From: JACKIC01 sp964543795
GTDB taxonomy: Bacteria; Planctomycetota; UBA1135; UBA2386
Direction of reading: 5' to 3'
Assembly (NCBI GenBank): GCA_964543795.1
Contig: CAZIZN010000010.1
Coordinates: 124,001-188,000, forward strand
Length of the DNA stretch: 64,000 nt
Shown here: piece by piece, positions 43,181-51,018 of the stretch
Numbering within the stretch: the stretch's first letter is position 1
Layout: every line of letters starts with the position of its first letter
Translations under genes and position numbers: made by a program
Notes under the pieces: model-generated
What the model was told of the DNA's origin: nothing
The model's database searches: none
The model's input: only the letters and a program-made list of their open reading frames with translations

Positions 43181-45261
43181 CCCGGGACCCAGCGAACATG
43201 CAGTCGATCCTGCCCTGCCTCCTGCTGGCCGCACTCGCCGGCAACAGCGTCGCCCAGAGCGCGTGGACCGCGGTCCATGCCCCCGGCGCGGTCCACAGCG
43301 CCGCGTGGGACCCCGCTCGGCAGACCGCGTTCCTCGACACCAGTACGGGCACGTTCGCGTGGGACGGCCAGCGCCTGCACGCGCGCGACCTCGGGGGCAG
43401 CGCCGCGCGCGGCATGGCCTTCGATGCGCGGCAGCAGGCGCTCCTGCTCGTCGGCCCCACCGCGATCACCACCTGGGCCGGCGCGTGGTCGCAACAGACC
43501 CTGGTGGCAGCACCCTACCAGCTCGCCGGCGCGACCTTCGAAGCCCACCGCCAGCGCCTCGTCGGTCTCACCGCGCTCGGCGCGACCGTGCTCTGGGACG
43601 GTGTGCAGTGGCATGCGCCGGCGCTGGCGCTCGCGCCGCCTGCACGCGGCGACTTCGCGATCGCCTACGACCCGGTCGGGCAGCGGATCGTGCTGTTCGG
43701 CGGCGCCAACGGCGCGGCCGCCGTGTTCGGCGACACCTGGGTCTGGGACGGCCAGTGGACGCCGCTCGCGGGACTCGGCGGCCCGGGCCCGCGGCGCGCC
43801 GCGGCGCTCGCGTTCGATCCGGCGAACGGGCGCTTGCTGCTCTACGGCGGCAGTGCGACCTCGACCGACACCTGGAGTCTCGTCGGCAACACCTGGGCGA
43901 GGCTGACGACGAGCAACGACCCCGGACCGCGCACGCGGGCCACGCTCGTGCACGACGGGGTCGGCATGCTGCTGCTCGACGGCGCCGGCGTGCGCGACAC
44001 GCGCGCGATGCGTCTCGTCGGCACCGCCTGGCAGCCGGTCGACCTCGTGCAGAACGCCGGCCGCCCCGGTGCCGCGGCCGCGTGGGACCGCCTGCGCAAC
44101 CGCGCGCTCGTGGTCGGCGGTCCGGCCGGCAACACGGCGACGGCGCAGTTCGACCTCGCCTCGCCGCGCTACGGCCGGTGGGACCTGCCTCTGCTCGCGG
44201 TCGAGCCGCCGCAGCGCCAGTTCGCGGGTCTCGCGTGGTCCCAGCGCGACCTCGGCCTGCTGCTGTTCGGCGGCGCCACGTCGACGTCGCCGGCGATCCC
44301 GCTCGGCGACACATGGCTCTGGAACGGCGCTGCCTGGCTGCCGCGCCAGCCGGTGCATGCGCCGCCGCCGCGCCGCGGCATGCTGCTGCAGCCCGACCCG
44401 CGCGGCGGTGCGCTGCTGTTCGGCGGTTCGAACGGCAGCCAGGAACTCGGCGACCAGTGGTACTGGGACGGCCTGGACTGGACGCAGGAATCGCCGGCAC
44501 CGATGCCGGGACCGTTCACCCGCATCGCCGGCACGGTCGACGACCGTTCGGGGGAGGTCTACCTGTCGGGCCGCCGGGTCGGCACCGGCGGCGTGCTCGA
44601 GAACTGGCGATGGGACGGCGCCGCGTGGACGCAGCTGCCGGCACCGCCGCTGCAGATCGCCTACCCCGAGGTCCGCATCGTCTACGAACCGATCCGCCAG
44701 CGCATCGTCGCCTGGACGCCGATCGCCTACGAGTGGTCGGGCACCGCCTGGACCGGGCAGGCGCTCGGCCTCGGCTCGCTCGGCGCGACGCAACCCCACG
44801 TCGTGGCGCAGCCGGCGAACCGCCTCGTCGACGTGACGACGTCCGACGGGTCCTTGCGCCTGCACACCACCCACGCCGCGGCCGCGACGTCGGTCGGCGC
44901 CGGCTGCGCGCTGGGGCCGAGCCCGACGCTCACCGGCCTCGGCAGACCGCACCTCGGCAACCCCGACCATCGCCTGCACGCCGACGTCGTGACGCCTCTG
45001 GCACCGACGTTCTTCGTGCTCGGGCTGCCGCGCAACGAACTGCCGCTCGGGTCCGGCTGTGCGCTGTACGTCGACGTGTTCGACACGACGCTGCGGGTCG
45101 CCGACGACGGTGCGCAGGCGAGCCGGGTGCTGGCGATCCCGTTCGATCCGGGACTGCGCGGCGTACGGATCGCAGCCCAGGCGGCCGTCTTCGATCCGCA
45201 GCGCAGCCTGTTCGGCTCGCTCACCGTCACGAGCGGTCTGCAGATCACGATCGGCGATTGA
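43177..45261 (+). CDS. Secreted Kelch-like propeller protein (second of a tandem pair)
   Basis: A 694-residue paralogue of the preceding gene. The ATG at 43177 overlaps its stop as ATGA; a second in-frame ATG at 43198 would give a signal peptide without its basic residues. Blades read RIVLFGGANGAAAVFGDTWV, RLLLYGGSATSTDTWS, GLLLFGGATSTSPAIPLGDT and GALLFGGSNGSQELGDQWYW. The C-terminal module starts GAGCALG and ends LQITIGD. Coupled translation with its twin suggests equal amounts of both. It is convergent with the hibernation-factor gene at 45320. Confidence 0.75.
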   Translation: MTRDPANMQSILPCLLLAALAGNSVAQSAWTAVHAPGAVHSAAWDPARQTAFLDTSTGTFAWDGQRLHARDLGGSAARGMAFDARQQALLLVGPTAITTWAGAWSQQTLVAAPYQLAGATFEAHRQRLVGLTALGATVLWDGVQWHAPALALAPPARGDFAIAYDPVGQRIVLFGGANGAAAVFGDTWVWDGQWTPLAGLGGPGPRRAAALAFDPANGRLLLYGGSATSTDTWSLVGNTWARLTTSNDPGPRTRATLVHDGVGMLLLDGAGVRDTRAMRLVGTAWQPVDLVQNAGRPGAAAAWDRLRNRALVVGGPAGNTATAQFDLASPRYGRWDLPLLAVEPPQRQFAGLAWSQRDLGLLLFGGATSTSPAIPLGDTWLWNGAAWLPRQPVHAPPPRRGMLLQPDPRGGALLFGGSNGSQELGDQWYWDGLDWTQESPAPMPGPFTRIAGTVDDRSGEVYLSGRRVGTGGVLENWRWDGAAWTQLPAPPLQIAYPEVRIVYEPIRQRIVAWTPIAYEWSGTAWTGQALGLGSLGATQPHVVAQPANRLVDVTTSDGSLRLHTTHAAAATSVGAGCALGPSPTLTGLGRPHLGNPDHRLHADVVTPLAPTFFVLGLPRNELPLGSGCALYVDVFDTTLRVADDGAQASRVLAIPFDPGLRGVRIAAQAAVFDPQRSLFGSLTVTSGLQITIGD

Positions 45262-45319
45262 GCGGACCAAGCAGCCTCGGTGGCGCTTGCAGTCCTGCCA
45301 CCGCACGCCACCGCAACGA

Positions 45320-45664
45320 TCAGGACTCGTGGTGCTTGACGTCGCCGCGCAGCCGGCGCACGTGGTCCTGCAGTTGCCGCCGCGCTTCGTCGAACACCTC
45401 CCGGACCATCCGCTGCACGTCCTCGGCGGCCTCGTGCGCCGCGGGCGAACGCGTGACGTTGACGTCGCCGCCGGGCAGCGCCAGCCGCACGTGGATGTCG
45501 AAGTGGTTGCCCTTGTGCTGGCGCTGCGGCAGGGCCACGGTCACGTGGCAGCTGGTGATGCGATCGAAGTAGCGCTCGAGCTTCTCGGCCTCGCTCCAGC
45601 ACGCGGTGCGGATGCCCTCGTGCACCGGCATCCCCTTGAACGACACGGTCAGTGGTACTTGCAT
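45320..45664 (-). CDS. hpf: Ribosome hibernation-promoting factor/RaiA-like protein
   Basis: A 114-residue protein of the short HPF/YfiA type, which binds the 30S decoding site in stationary phase. The start at 45664 has AGGAG upstream and leads directly into the fold: VPLTVSFKGMPVHEGIRTAC, then KLERYFDRITSCHVTVALP and NHFDIHVRLALPGGDVNV. The final helix is basic and His-rich (DHVRRLRGDVKHH). The long-form dimerisation tail is absent. Acidic and basic patches fit the family; two details (C23, C39) are unusual for HPF. It is an isolated gene between two secreted-protein genes. Confidence 0.85.
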   Translation of the reverse strand: MQVPLTVSFKGMPVHEGIRTACWSEAEKLERYFDRITSCHVTVALPQRQHKGNHFDIHVRLALPGGDVNVTRSPAAHEAAEDVQRMVREVFDEARRQLQDHVRRLRGDVKHHES

Positions 45665-45989
45665 GGTGGTCTCCTGCCCGGTGCGAACCCGATCGTGACC
45701 GGACGACGCCGGTGCCGTGCCCGTTGCGTCGCGCACGTGCGGCGCACGTCGCCTGCTCGGCAAAGCGGTCGGGACGCACGTCCGCACCGGTGCGTTTGGT
45801 TGCAGGATTCGATCCTGCCGCGGCGCCCGGTCCATGCGCAGCAGTGCGAGCCCCGCGGCCAACCCGTGCGGCGCCGACACCCGGTGCGTCCGACGCCTTC
45901 CCTCATCGCCGACAATCCCGCAACCACCGATCCGGCGACTACTATCTCGGGGTTCCGGCGCCGGTTCCCCGACCCCTCAGCAGCGAATC
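45665..45989. other. Intergenic region, 325 bp, divergent promoters expected
   Basis: Lies between the hibernation-factor gene (minus strand) and the ELWxxDGT gene (plus strand), so both promoters must be here or in the flanks. Apparent open frames extending into it lack signal peptides and recognisable motifs. No clear -35/-10 pair or hairpin was found by eye. Confidence 0.4.
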
Positions 45990-48845
45990 ATGAACACCCA
46001 CTTCCTGCCGCTCCTCACGCTGGCGTCCCTGTTCGCCTGTGCGGGCGGAACGCGCGCCCAGCAGCTCGTCGCCGACCTGCGACAGACGGCCTACACCCCC
46101 TCGTCGGTCACCGCCCTCGCCGGCTACGTCGCGACCCCGAGCTTCGTCTGCTTCGCGGCTGCGACCGACGACACCGGTCAAGAGCCGTGGCGCACCGATG
46201 GCACGAGTGCCGGCACGTTCCGGCTGGCCGACCTCGTGCCCGGTCTGGTCACGTCCGCGCCGCAGATCTTCTGCGAACACCAGGGCGAAGTCCTCTTCCG
46301 CGCGACGCTGCCGGGCGTCGGCGCCCAGCTGTTCGCGACCGACGGCACCCGCGCGGGCACGCGCTCGCTCGGCACGCTCGGCCTCTCGGATCCGTCGTTC
46401 ACCATCACGCGGCTCGCCAACGGACGGCTGCTCGCGCACGCGAACGGCCAGGCTCATGCCACCGATCTGACGGTCGCGGGCACGCAACCGATCCCGGGGC
46501 TCAACCGGTTCGTCGCGCGGGCGACGCTCGGCAACGACACCTTCGGCACCTGCGTCAACGGCGCGGGCCTCTACGAGATCTGGGCCACCGACGGCACGCT
46601 CGGTGGCACGCGGCTCGTGCACACGACGACGGTGAACTCCACGCCGCTGTTGTTCACGCCGTGGAACGGCCGCATCTACTGCATCGAGCTCTACAACAAC
46701 GTCTGGTGGATCGCTTCGACGAATGGCGTGACCGGGCTCGTGCGCCACACGCCCGCACCCGGGCTCCCGTCGCTCGCGGTGCTGGAGCGGATGTTCCCGC
46801 GCGGCAATCGCCTGCTCTACATCACCAACGGCGCGATGCAGGCGTCGGACCTGACGGCCGCGGGCACCGGCATGGTCGCGCTGCCGTGCAACGACGTCGG
46901 TGGCATGTTCGAGTTCGGTGGTCAGCTCTACGTCCGGGGCACGACGGCAGCGCACGGCTACGAGCTCTGGCGCACCGACGGCACGCCGGCCGGAACGTCG
47001 CTGGTCGCGGATCTCGTGCCGGGCCCGGACGGCTCGCATCCCGAGCACTTCACCGTCACGGCGAACGGCGTCTTCTACCGCGCCCGGTTCGGCACGCAGA
47101 GGCACCTCATGCACCTGACCGGCAACGGCGTGCTCCAGGACCTCGGGCCGATCCCGTTCGACGCGCCGATCGGCGTGCCGGGCGTCGCGAACACGGCCTT
47201 CGTACCGTTCGCCGGCGGCGTGGTCTTCGGCGCCAGCGACGCGCTCGGCATCGAACCGTGGTTCGGCAGCCCGACGCTGGCGCCGGCGCGCATCGCCGAC
47301 CTCAACCGGTCGGGGCCGGGCATGTTCAGCACGGCTCCCGTGACGTCGACCGTCGTGCACGACCAGCTGTTCTTCGTCGCCAGCGACGGTGTCACCGGGA
47401 GCGAACTGTGGAGTTCGCGGGGCACGGCCGCGAGCACGCAGGTCCTGGATCTGCAGCCGGGCCCGAGCGGCGGCGTGTCGGTCTACGCGACGAACATCCT
47501 GCAACGGTTCGGCAGGCGCGCCGTGCTCCGCGCCGGCATGAGAGTCGGCCTGACGGACGGCACTTCGTTCGCCACCCTCGCGACTTCGACGTTCAGCTAC
47601 GACGGCCTGGTCGAGGTCTTCGGCGAGCAGATCTACTTCACGCATGGGGGGGCGCTCCACCGCAGCGACGGCACGGTGGCCGGGACCATCCCGCTGCCGG
47701 GTGCTGGCAACACGGAACTGCGAGACATCCACGTCCTGCCGCAGCGCCTCGTCGTGCAGAGCGCCAGCGACACCGTCTACGGCACGGACGGCTTCGCCCC
47801 GCGCCAGCTGTTGATCCTCGGGGACTACCAGACCCGCATCCTCGGCGCGATCGACGACCGGTGCATCGTCGCGACGGGCACCGCCCTGTTCGCAACCGAC
47901 GGCACGCCCGCCGGCACGGTTCAGCTCGCGAGCCTCGCAGCGCCCGTACCGACGGGCTCCAGTTCGGCGAGCACGACGCGGATCTACGCCCGCGCCGGCG
48001 ACGCCATCTGGGAGACCGACGGCACGCCGGCCGGCACGCGCATCGCGTGCACGTTGCCGCCGGCCACGTCCGTCGCGTCGCTGATCGCCACGAACCGCGA
48101 ACTCTTCGCGGTCGCCGTGTCGCCGGCGCACGGCCGCGAACTGTGGCGGCTCGATCGCGCCGCCAACCAGCTCGTGCTCGCCGTCGACTTCGCGCCGGGC
48201 ATGCTCTCGGGCGTCCTTTCGGCCGCGGCCCTCGGCGTCGGCGACCTGCTGTTCGTGGCCGGCGGAGACCAGGCGACGGGCATCGAACCGTTCGTCAGCG
48301 ACGGCACGCCGGCCGGCACGCGCCTCCTGGCCGACGTGCATCCCGGCGACGGCAGCAGCAACCCGCGGTTGTTCGGCATCGCCGGCGACCTCGTGTACTT
48401 CCAGGCCACCGACGGCGTGCACGGCAGCGAACTCTGGACGATGCCGCTCGCTCTCGCCGGGGCAGCGAACGTGCAACCGCTCGGCTTCGGCTGTCCGGGC
48501 AGCGCGGGCTTCCCGCGGCTCTCGGTCCGCGAGGTGCCACGTCCCGGTTCGGCCGGCTTCGGCGTCGACGTGCGCTCGATTCCGGCCTTCGCGCCGGTCG
48601 TGATGGGGTTCGCGACCGACGACGGCGCGGCGCTGCTCGGCAGCTGCGAACTGCTGCTCACGGGCACCGTCGCCACCCGGCTCGGCACCGGCAGCCTGCA
48701 AGGCACCGCGTCGTTCCCGCTGCCGCTGCCGGCCGGGTCGGGCTTCCTCGGGCTGCGGCTCGTGGCCCAGGGCTTCGCGCTCGACCCGTTCGCGCCGAAC
48801 GGCTTCGCCGGCAGCGACGGACTGGCGTTCGCGATCGGGTACTGA
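45990..48845 (+). CDS. Secreted ELWxxDGT repeat protein with C-terminal module
   Basis: About 951 residues from the ATG at 45990, with signal peptide (FLPLLTLASLFACAGGTRA). The body is filled with ELWxxDGTxxGT repeats: EPWRTDGTSAGT, QLFATDGTRAGT, EIWATDGTLGGT, ELWRTDGTPAGTSLVADLVP, ALFATDGTPAGT, AIWETDGTPAGT, EPFVSDGTPAGTRLLADVHP. These form a beta-propeller seen in bacterial exported proteins. The module GFGCPG to GLAFAIGY closes the protein. Repeats without a full motif (TVYGTDG, ELWTMP) mark blade degeneration. No catalytic residues are known for this family. Confidence 0.85.
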   Translation: MNTHFLPLLTLASLFACAGGTRAQQLVADLRQTAYTPSSVTALAGYVATPSFVCFAAATDDTGQEPWRTDGTSAGTFRLADLVPGLVTSAPQIFCEHQGEVLFRATLPGVGAQLFATDGTRAGTRSLGTLGLSDPSFTITRLANGRLLAHANGQAHATDLTVAGTQPIPGLNRFVARATLGNDTFGTCVNGAGLYEIWATDGTLGGTRLVHTTTVNSTPLLFTPWNGRIYCIELYNNVWWIASTNGVTGLVRHTPAPGLPSLAVLERMFPRGNRLLYITNGAMQASDLTAAGTGMVALPCNDVGGMFEFGGQLYVRGTTAAHGYELWRTDGTPAGTSLVADLVPGPDGSHPEHFTVTANGVFYRARFGTQRHLMHLTGNGVLQDLGPIPFDAPIGVPGVANTAFVPFAGGVVFGASDALGIEPWFGSPTLAPARIADLNRSGPGMFSTAPVTSTVVHDQLFFVASDGVTGSELWSSRGTAASTQVLDLQPGPSGGVSVYATNILQRFGRRAVLRAGMRVGLTDGTSFATLATSTFSYDGLVEVFGEQIYFTHGGALHRSDGTVAGTIPLPGAGNTELRDIHVLPQRLVVQSASDTVYGTDGFAPRQLLILGDYQTRILGAIDDRCIVATGTALFATDGTPAGTVQLASLAAPVPTGSSSASTTRIYARAGDAIWETDGTPAGTRIACTLPPATSVASLIATNRELFAVAVSPAHGRELWRLDRAANQLVLAVDFAPGMLSGVLSAAALGVGDLLFVAGGDQATGIEPFVSDGTPAGTRLLADVHPGDGSSNPRLFGIAGDLVYFQATDGVHGSELWTMPLALAGAANVQPLGFGCPGSAGFPRLSVREVPRPGSAGFGVDVRSIPAFAPVVMGFATDDGAALLGSCELLLTGTVATRLGTGSLQGTASFPLPLPAGSGFLGLRLVAQGFALDPFAPNGFAGSDGLAFAIGY

Positions 48846-48954
48846 GCGGGGCCGCCGGCCCGCCGCGGCGTCGACGCGCCATGGCGGGGCCGGCCACAAC
48901 GGGCAGCACCGGCCGAAGTCGCGCCGGGCTGTCCGGCGTGGGTATGTTCCCGCC

Positions 48955-49185
48955 ATGGTCAAGCAACCGAGGTCGACCCAGCTGAGCATCTCGTTGCCGC
49001 AGGAGATGGCGCAAGCGGTCTACCAACAGGTCAAGAACGGCACCTACACGTCGGCGGGCGACCTGATCCGGGAGGCCGTGCGCCAGCTGCTCGAGCGCGA
49101 CGGTGCGCCGGACGACACCCCCCCTGCACCCGCCGACCCGAACCAGCGGCAGCCGCGCACGGGCACGCGGCAGCGCTCGCACTGA
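48955..49185 (+). CDS. ParD-like ribbon-helix-helix antitoxin without a visible toxin
   Basis: A 76-residue protein with a ribbon-helix-helix DNA-binding N-terminus (STQLSISLPQEMAQAVYQQV, then YTSAGDLIREAVRQLLERD), typical of type II antitoxins of the ParD/CopG class. The C-terminal third is rich in Pro, Asp and Arg and would hold a toxin-binding tail. A ParE or other toxin gene should follow, but the next gene is a tiny membrane protein. It may be an orphan or a solitary regulator. Confidence 0.75.
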   Translation: MVKQPRSTQLSISLPQEMAQAVYQQVKNGTYTSAGDLIREAVRQLLERDGAPDDTPPAPADPNQRQPRTGTRQRSH

Positions 49186-49249
49186 AGCACGGCTGCGGTC
49201 GGCGCCTTCGCGGTCGACCGGGGCCGTCGCGTTGCCTAGAGTCCGCGCC

Positions 49250-49375
49250 ATGTTCGCACACATCACCCCGCTCGAAGCTCCCATCGTCTGGTTCGCCTTC
49301 GTGGGCGGCATCGTGGCCGGCGTGCTCGGCACGCTCCTGGTCCAGCAGCGCAAGGCCAAGAGCCAGGGCCTCTGA
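49250..49375 (+). CDS. Small single-helix membrane protein, 41 residues
   Basis: A 41-residue protein with one hydrophobic helix (APIVWFAFVGGIVAGVLGTLL) followed by a basic tail (QQRKAKSQ). It is placed 11 bp before the ThyX-like gene and 64 bp after the ParD-like gene, all in the same direction. Its size and one helix with a charged C-terminus are typical of uncharacterised small membrane proteins. No homologue was recognised. It could be a toxin or a partner of the ThyX-like protein, but nothing in the sequence shows this. Confidence 0.55.
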   Translation: MFAHITPLEAPIVWFAFVGGIVAGVLGTLLVQQRKAKSQGL

Positions 49376-49386
49376 GGCGGTCCGCG

Positions 49387-51009
49387 ATGGCCTACAGCGA
49401 CTTCGAACGGCGCCTGCTCGCCAACCACTTCTCGGTCGTCGACGGCCCGGACCACGCCGACGTCTACCTGGTCAAGAACCTGCCGCCCGAAGTCGCGGCC
49501 ACGCTGAACGGCGTCTACTCGCGCAGCAGCAAGTCGATGCGCGACCAGTTCCTCGACCGGCTGCGCTCCGGACTCGAAGCCGCCGACAAGAAGCTCGAGG
49601 ACCTGCCCCTGCCCGAGGCGACGCGCGACGCGCTCTCCGCGGTCATGGCCGACAAGTCGGGTCAGTTCCTCAAGACCTACGCGATCGACCACGGCCACAA
49701 CTCGCTGCGCGAAGGTTCGGTCGTGCACCTCGCGGTCGAACGCGTGTCGCAGCTCGTCACGCGCTTCATCCAGCGCGAGCGGCGCTGCAGCTTCGAGGAG
49801 TCGTCGACGCGCTACATCTCGTTCTCGGCCGAGACGCACTGGCGCGACCCGGACGTGATCGCAGCGGGTGGCGACCTGGCGACCGGCTACGACGAGGTGC
49901 TGCGCAGCACGTTCGCGCTCTACACCGAGGCCGGCGAACGGCTGCTGGCCCATCTGCAGCAGATCCGCCCGCGCGCGGCCGACGAGAAGGAAGGGCCGTG
50001 GCTGCGCACGCTCAAGGCCGAGGCCTTCGACGCCGCGCGCTACCTGCTGACGCCCGCGATCTTCACGAAGTGGGGCATGGTGGCCGACGCGCGCACGCTC
50101 GGCGATGTGATCACCGAACTGGCGAGCCATCCGCTCGCCGAATTCCGCATCGTCGGCGAACGCATGCGCCGGCAGGCGGAGACGGCGCTGCCGACGCTGC
50201 TGCGCCACAGCGGCGCCAACGAGTTCTTGCGGGAACTGCACGAGATGCTGCCCGAGGTCGTGCGCGAACTCGGCACCGAGACGACGCCGGCGCACCGCGG
50301 CGCGGCGACGGGCCGCACCGAGCTGATCGGCTTCGACCGCGACCTCGACGACAAGCTGCTCGCGTCGCTGCTCTACGAACACAGCCGCGAGCCGTTCGCG
50401 ACGCTGGTCGGCGCCGTCAAGGCGATGACCGCGGGCCAGCGCGAGTTCCTGCTCGAGCGCCTCATGGGCGCGCGCGGGCCGCACGACGCATGGCCGCAGG
50501 CGCTCGAGGGTGCTGCACCGTTCGAGTTCGAGGTGCGGCTCGACTTCGGCGCCTACCGCGACGTCGGCCGCCACCGCAAGAGCCTGCAGCAGCAGCAGCT
50601 GCTGACCACCGTGCACGGTTTTGCGGTGCCGCCGCTGATCGACGAGGCCGGCCTCGGCGGCGCCTACCGCGAAGTGCTCGAGCGCGCCGCGGGACACCAG
50701 CAGGCGATCGCCGCGCGCTTCCCGCACGCTGCCGGCTACGTGACGCCGTTCGCGTTCCTGCAGCGTGTGCGCATCCAGTTCGATCCGCGCCAGACCGCCT
50801 ACTTCATCGAGCTGCGCAGCGGCCCCGAGGGCCACTTCTCCTACCGGCAGGTGGCGCTCGACATGTTCGCGCACGTGCGCGCCGTGTCGCCGCTGTTCGC
50901 GAAGTTCATCCGCGCGAAGGAGGGCGAAGCGTTCCTCGGCCGGCTCGCGAGCGAGATGACCGCCGACGAACGGCGGCAGCGGCGCATGCAGGCGGCGGGC
51001 GACGCGTAG
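49387..51009 (+). CDS. Double-length FAD-dependent thymidylate synthase (ThyX)-like protein
   Basis: A 540-residue protein in which a ThyX-like domain occurs twice. The first copy (about 80-260) has DHGHNSLREGS and the region IQRERRCSFEESSTRYISFS, a degenerate form of the RHRxxS ThyX motif with Arg130. The second copy (about 370-520) has GAYRDVGRHRKSLQQQQLL (RHR at 395-397) and AYFIELRSGPEGH. Canonical ThyX is about 220 residues and makes dTMP using flavin. The fused double form is seen in planctomycetes and some other phyla. Active-site Ser and Arg are partly lost, so synthase activity is doubtful. Linked to the small membrane protein upstream. Confidence 0.8.
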   Translation: MAYSDFERRLLANHFSVVDGPDHADVYLVKNLPPEVAATLNGVYSRSSKSMRDQFLDRLRSGLEAADKKLEDLPLPEATRDALSAVMADKSGQFLKTYAIDHGHNSLREGSVVHLAVERVSQLVTRFIQRERRCSFEESSTRYISFSAETHWRDPDVIAAGGDLATGYDEVLRSTFALYTEAGERLLAHLQQIRPRAADEKEGPWLRTLKAEAFDAARYLLTPAIFTKWGMVADARTLGDVITELASHPLAEFRIVGERMRRQAETALPTLLRHSGANEFLRELHEMLPEVVRELGTETTPAHRGAATGRTELIGFDRDLDDKLLASLLYEHSREPFATLVGAVKAMTAGQREFLLERLMGARGPHDAWPQALEGAAPFEFEVRLDFGAYRDVGRHRKSLQQQQLLTTVHGFAVPPLIDEAGLGGAYREVLERAAGHQQAIAARFPHAAGYVTPFAFLQRVRIQFDPRQTAYFIELRSGPEGHFSYRQVALDMFAHVRAVSPLFAKFIRAKEGEAFLGRLASEMTADERRQRRMQAAGDA

Positions 51010-51018
51010 TCTCCCCCC

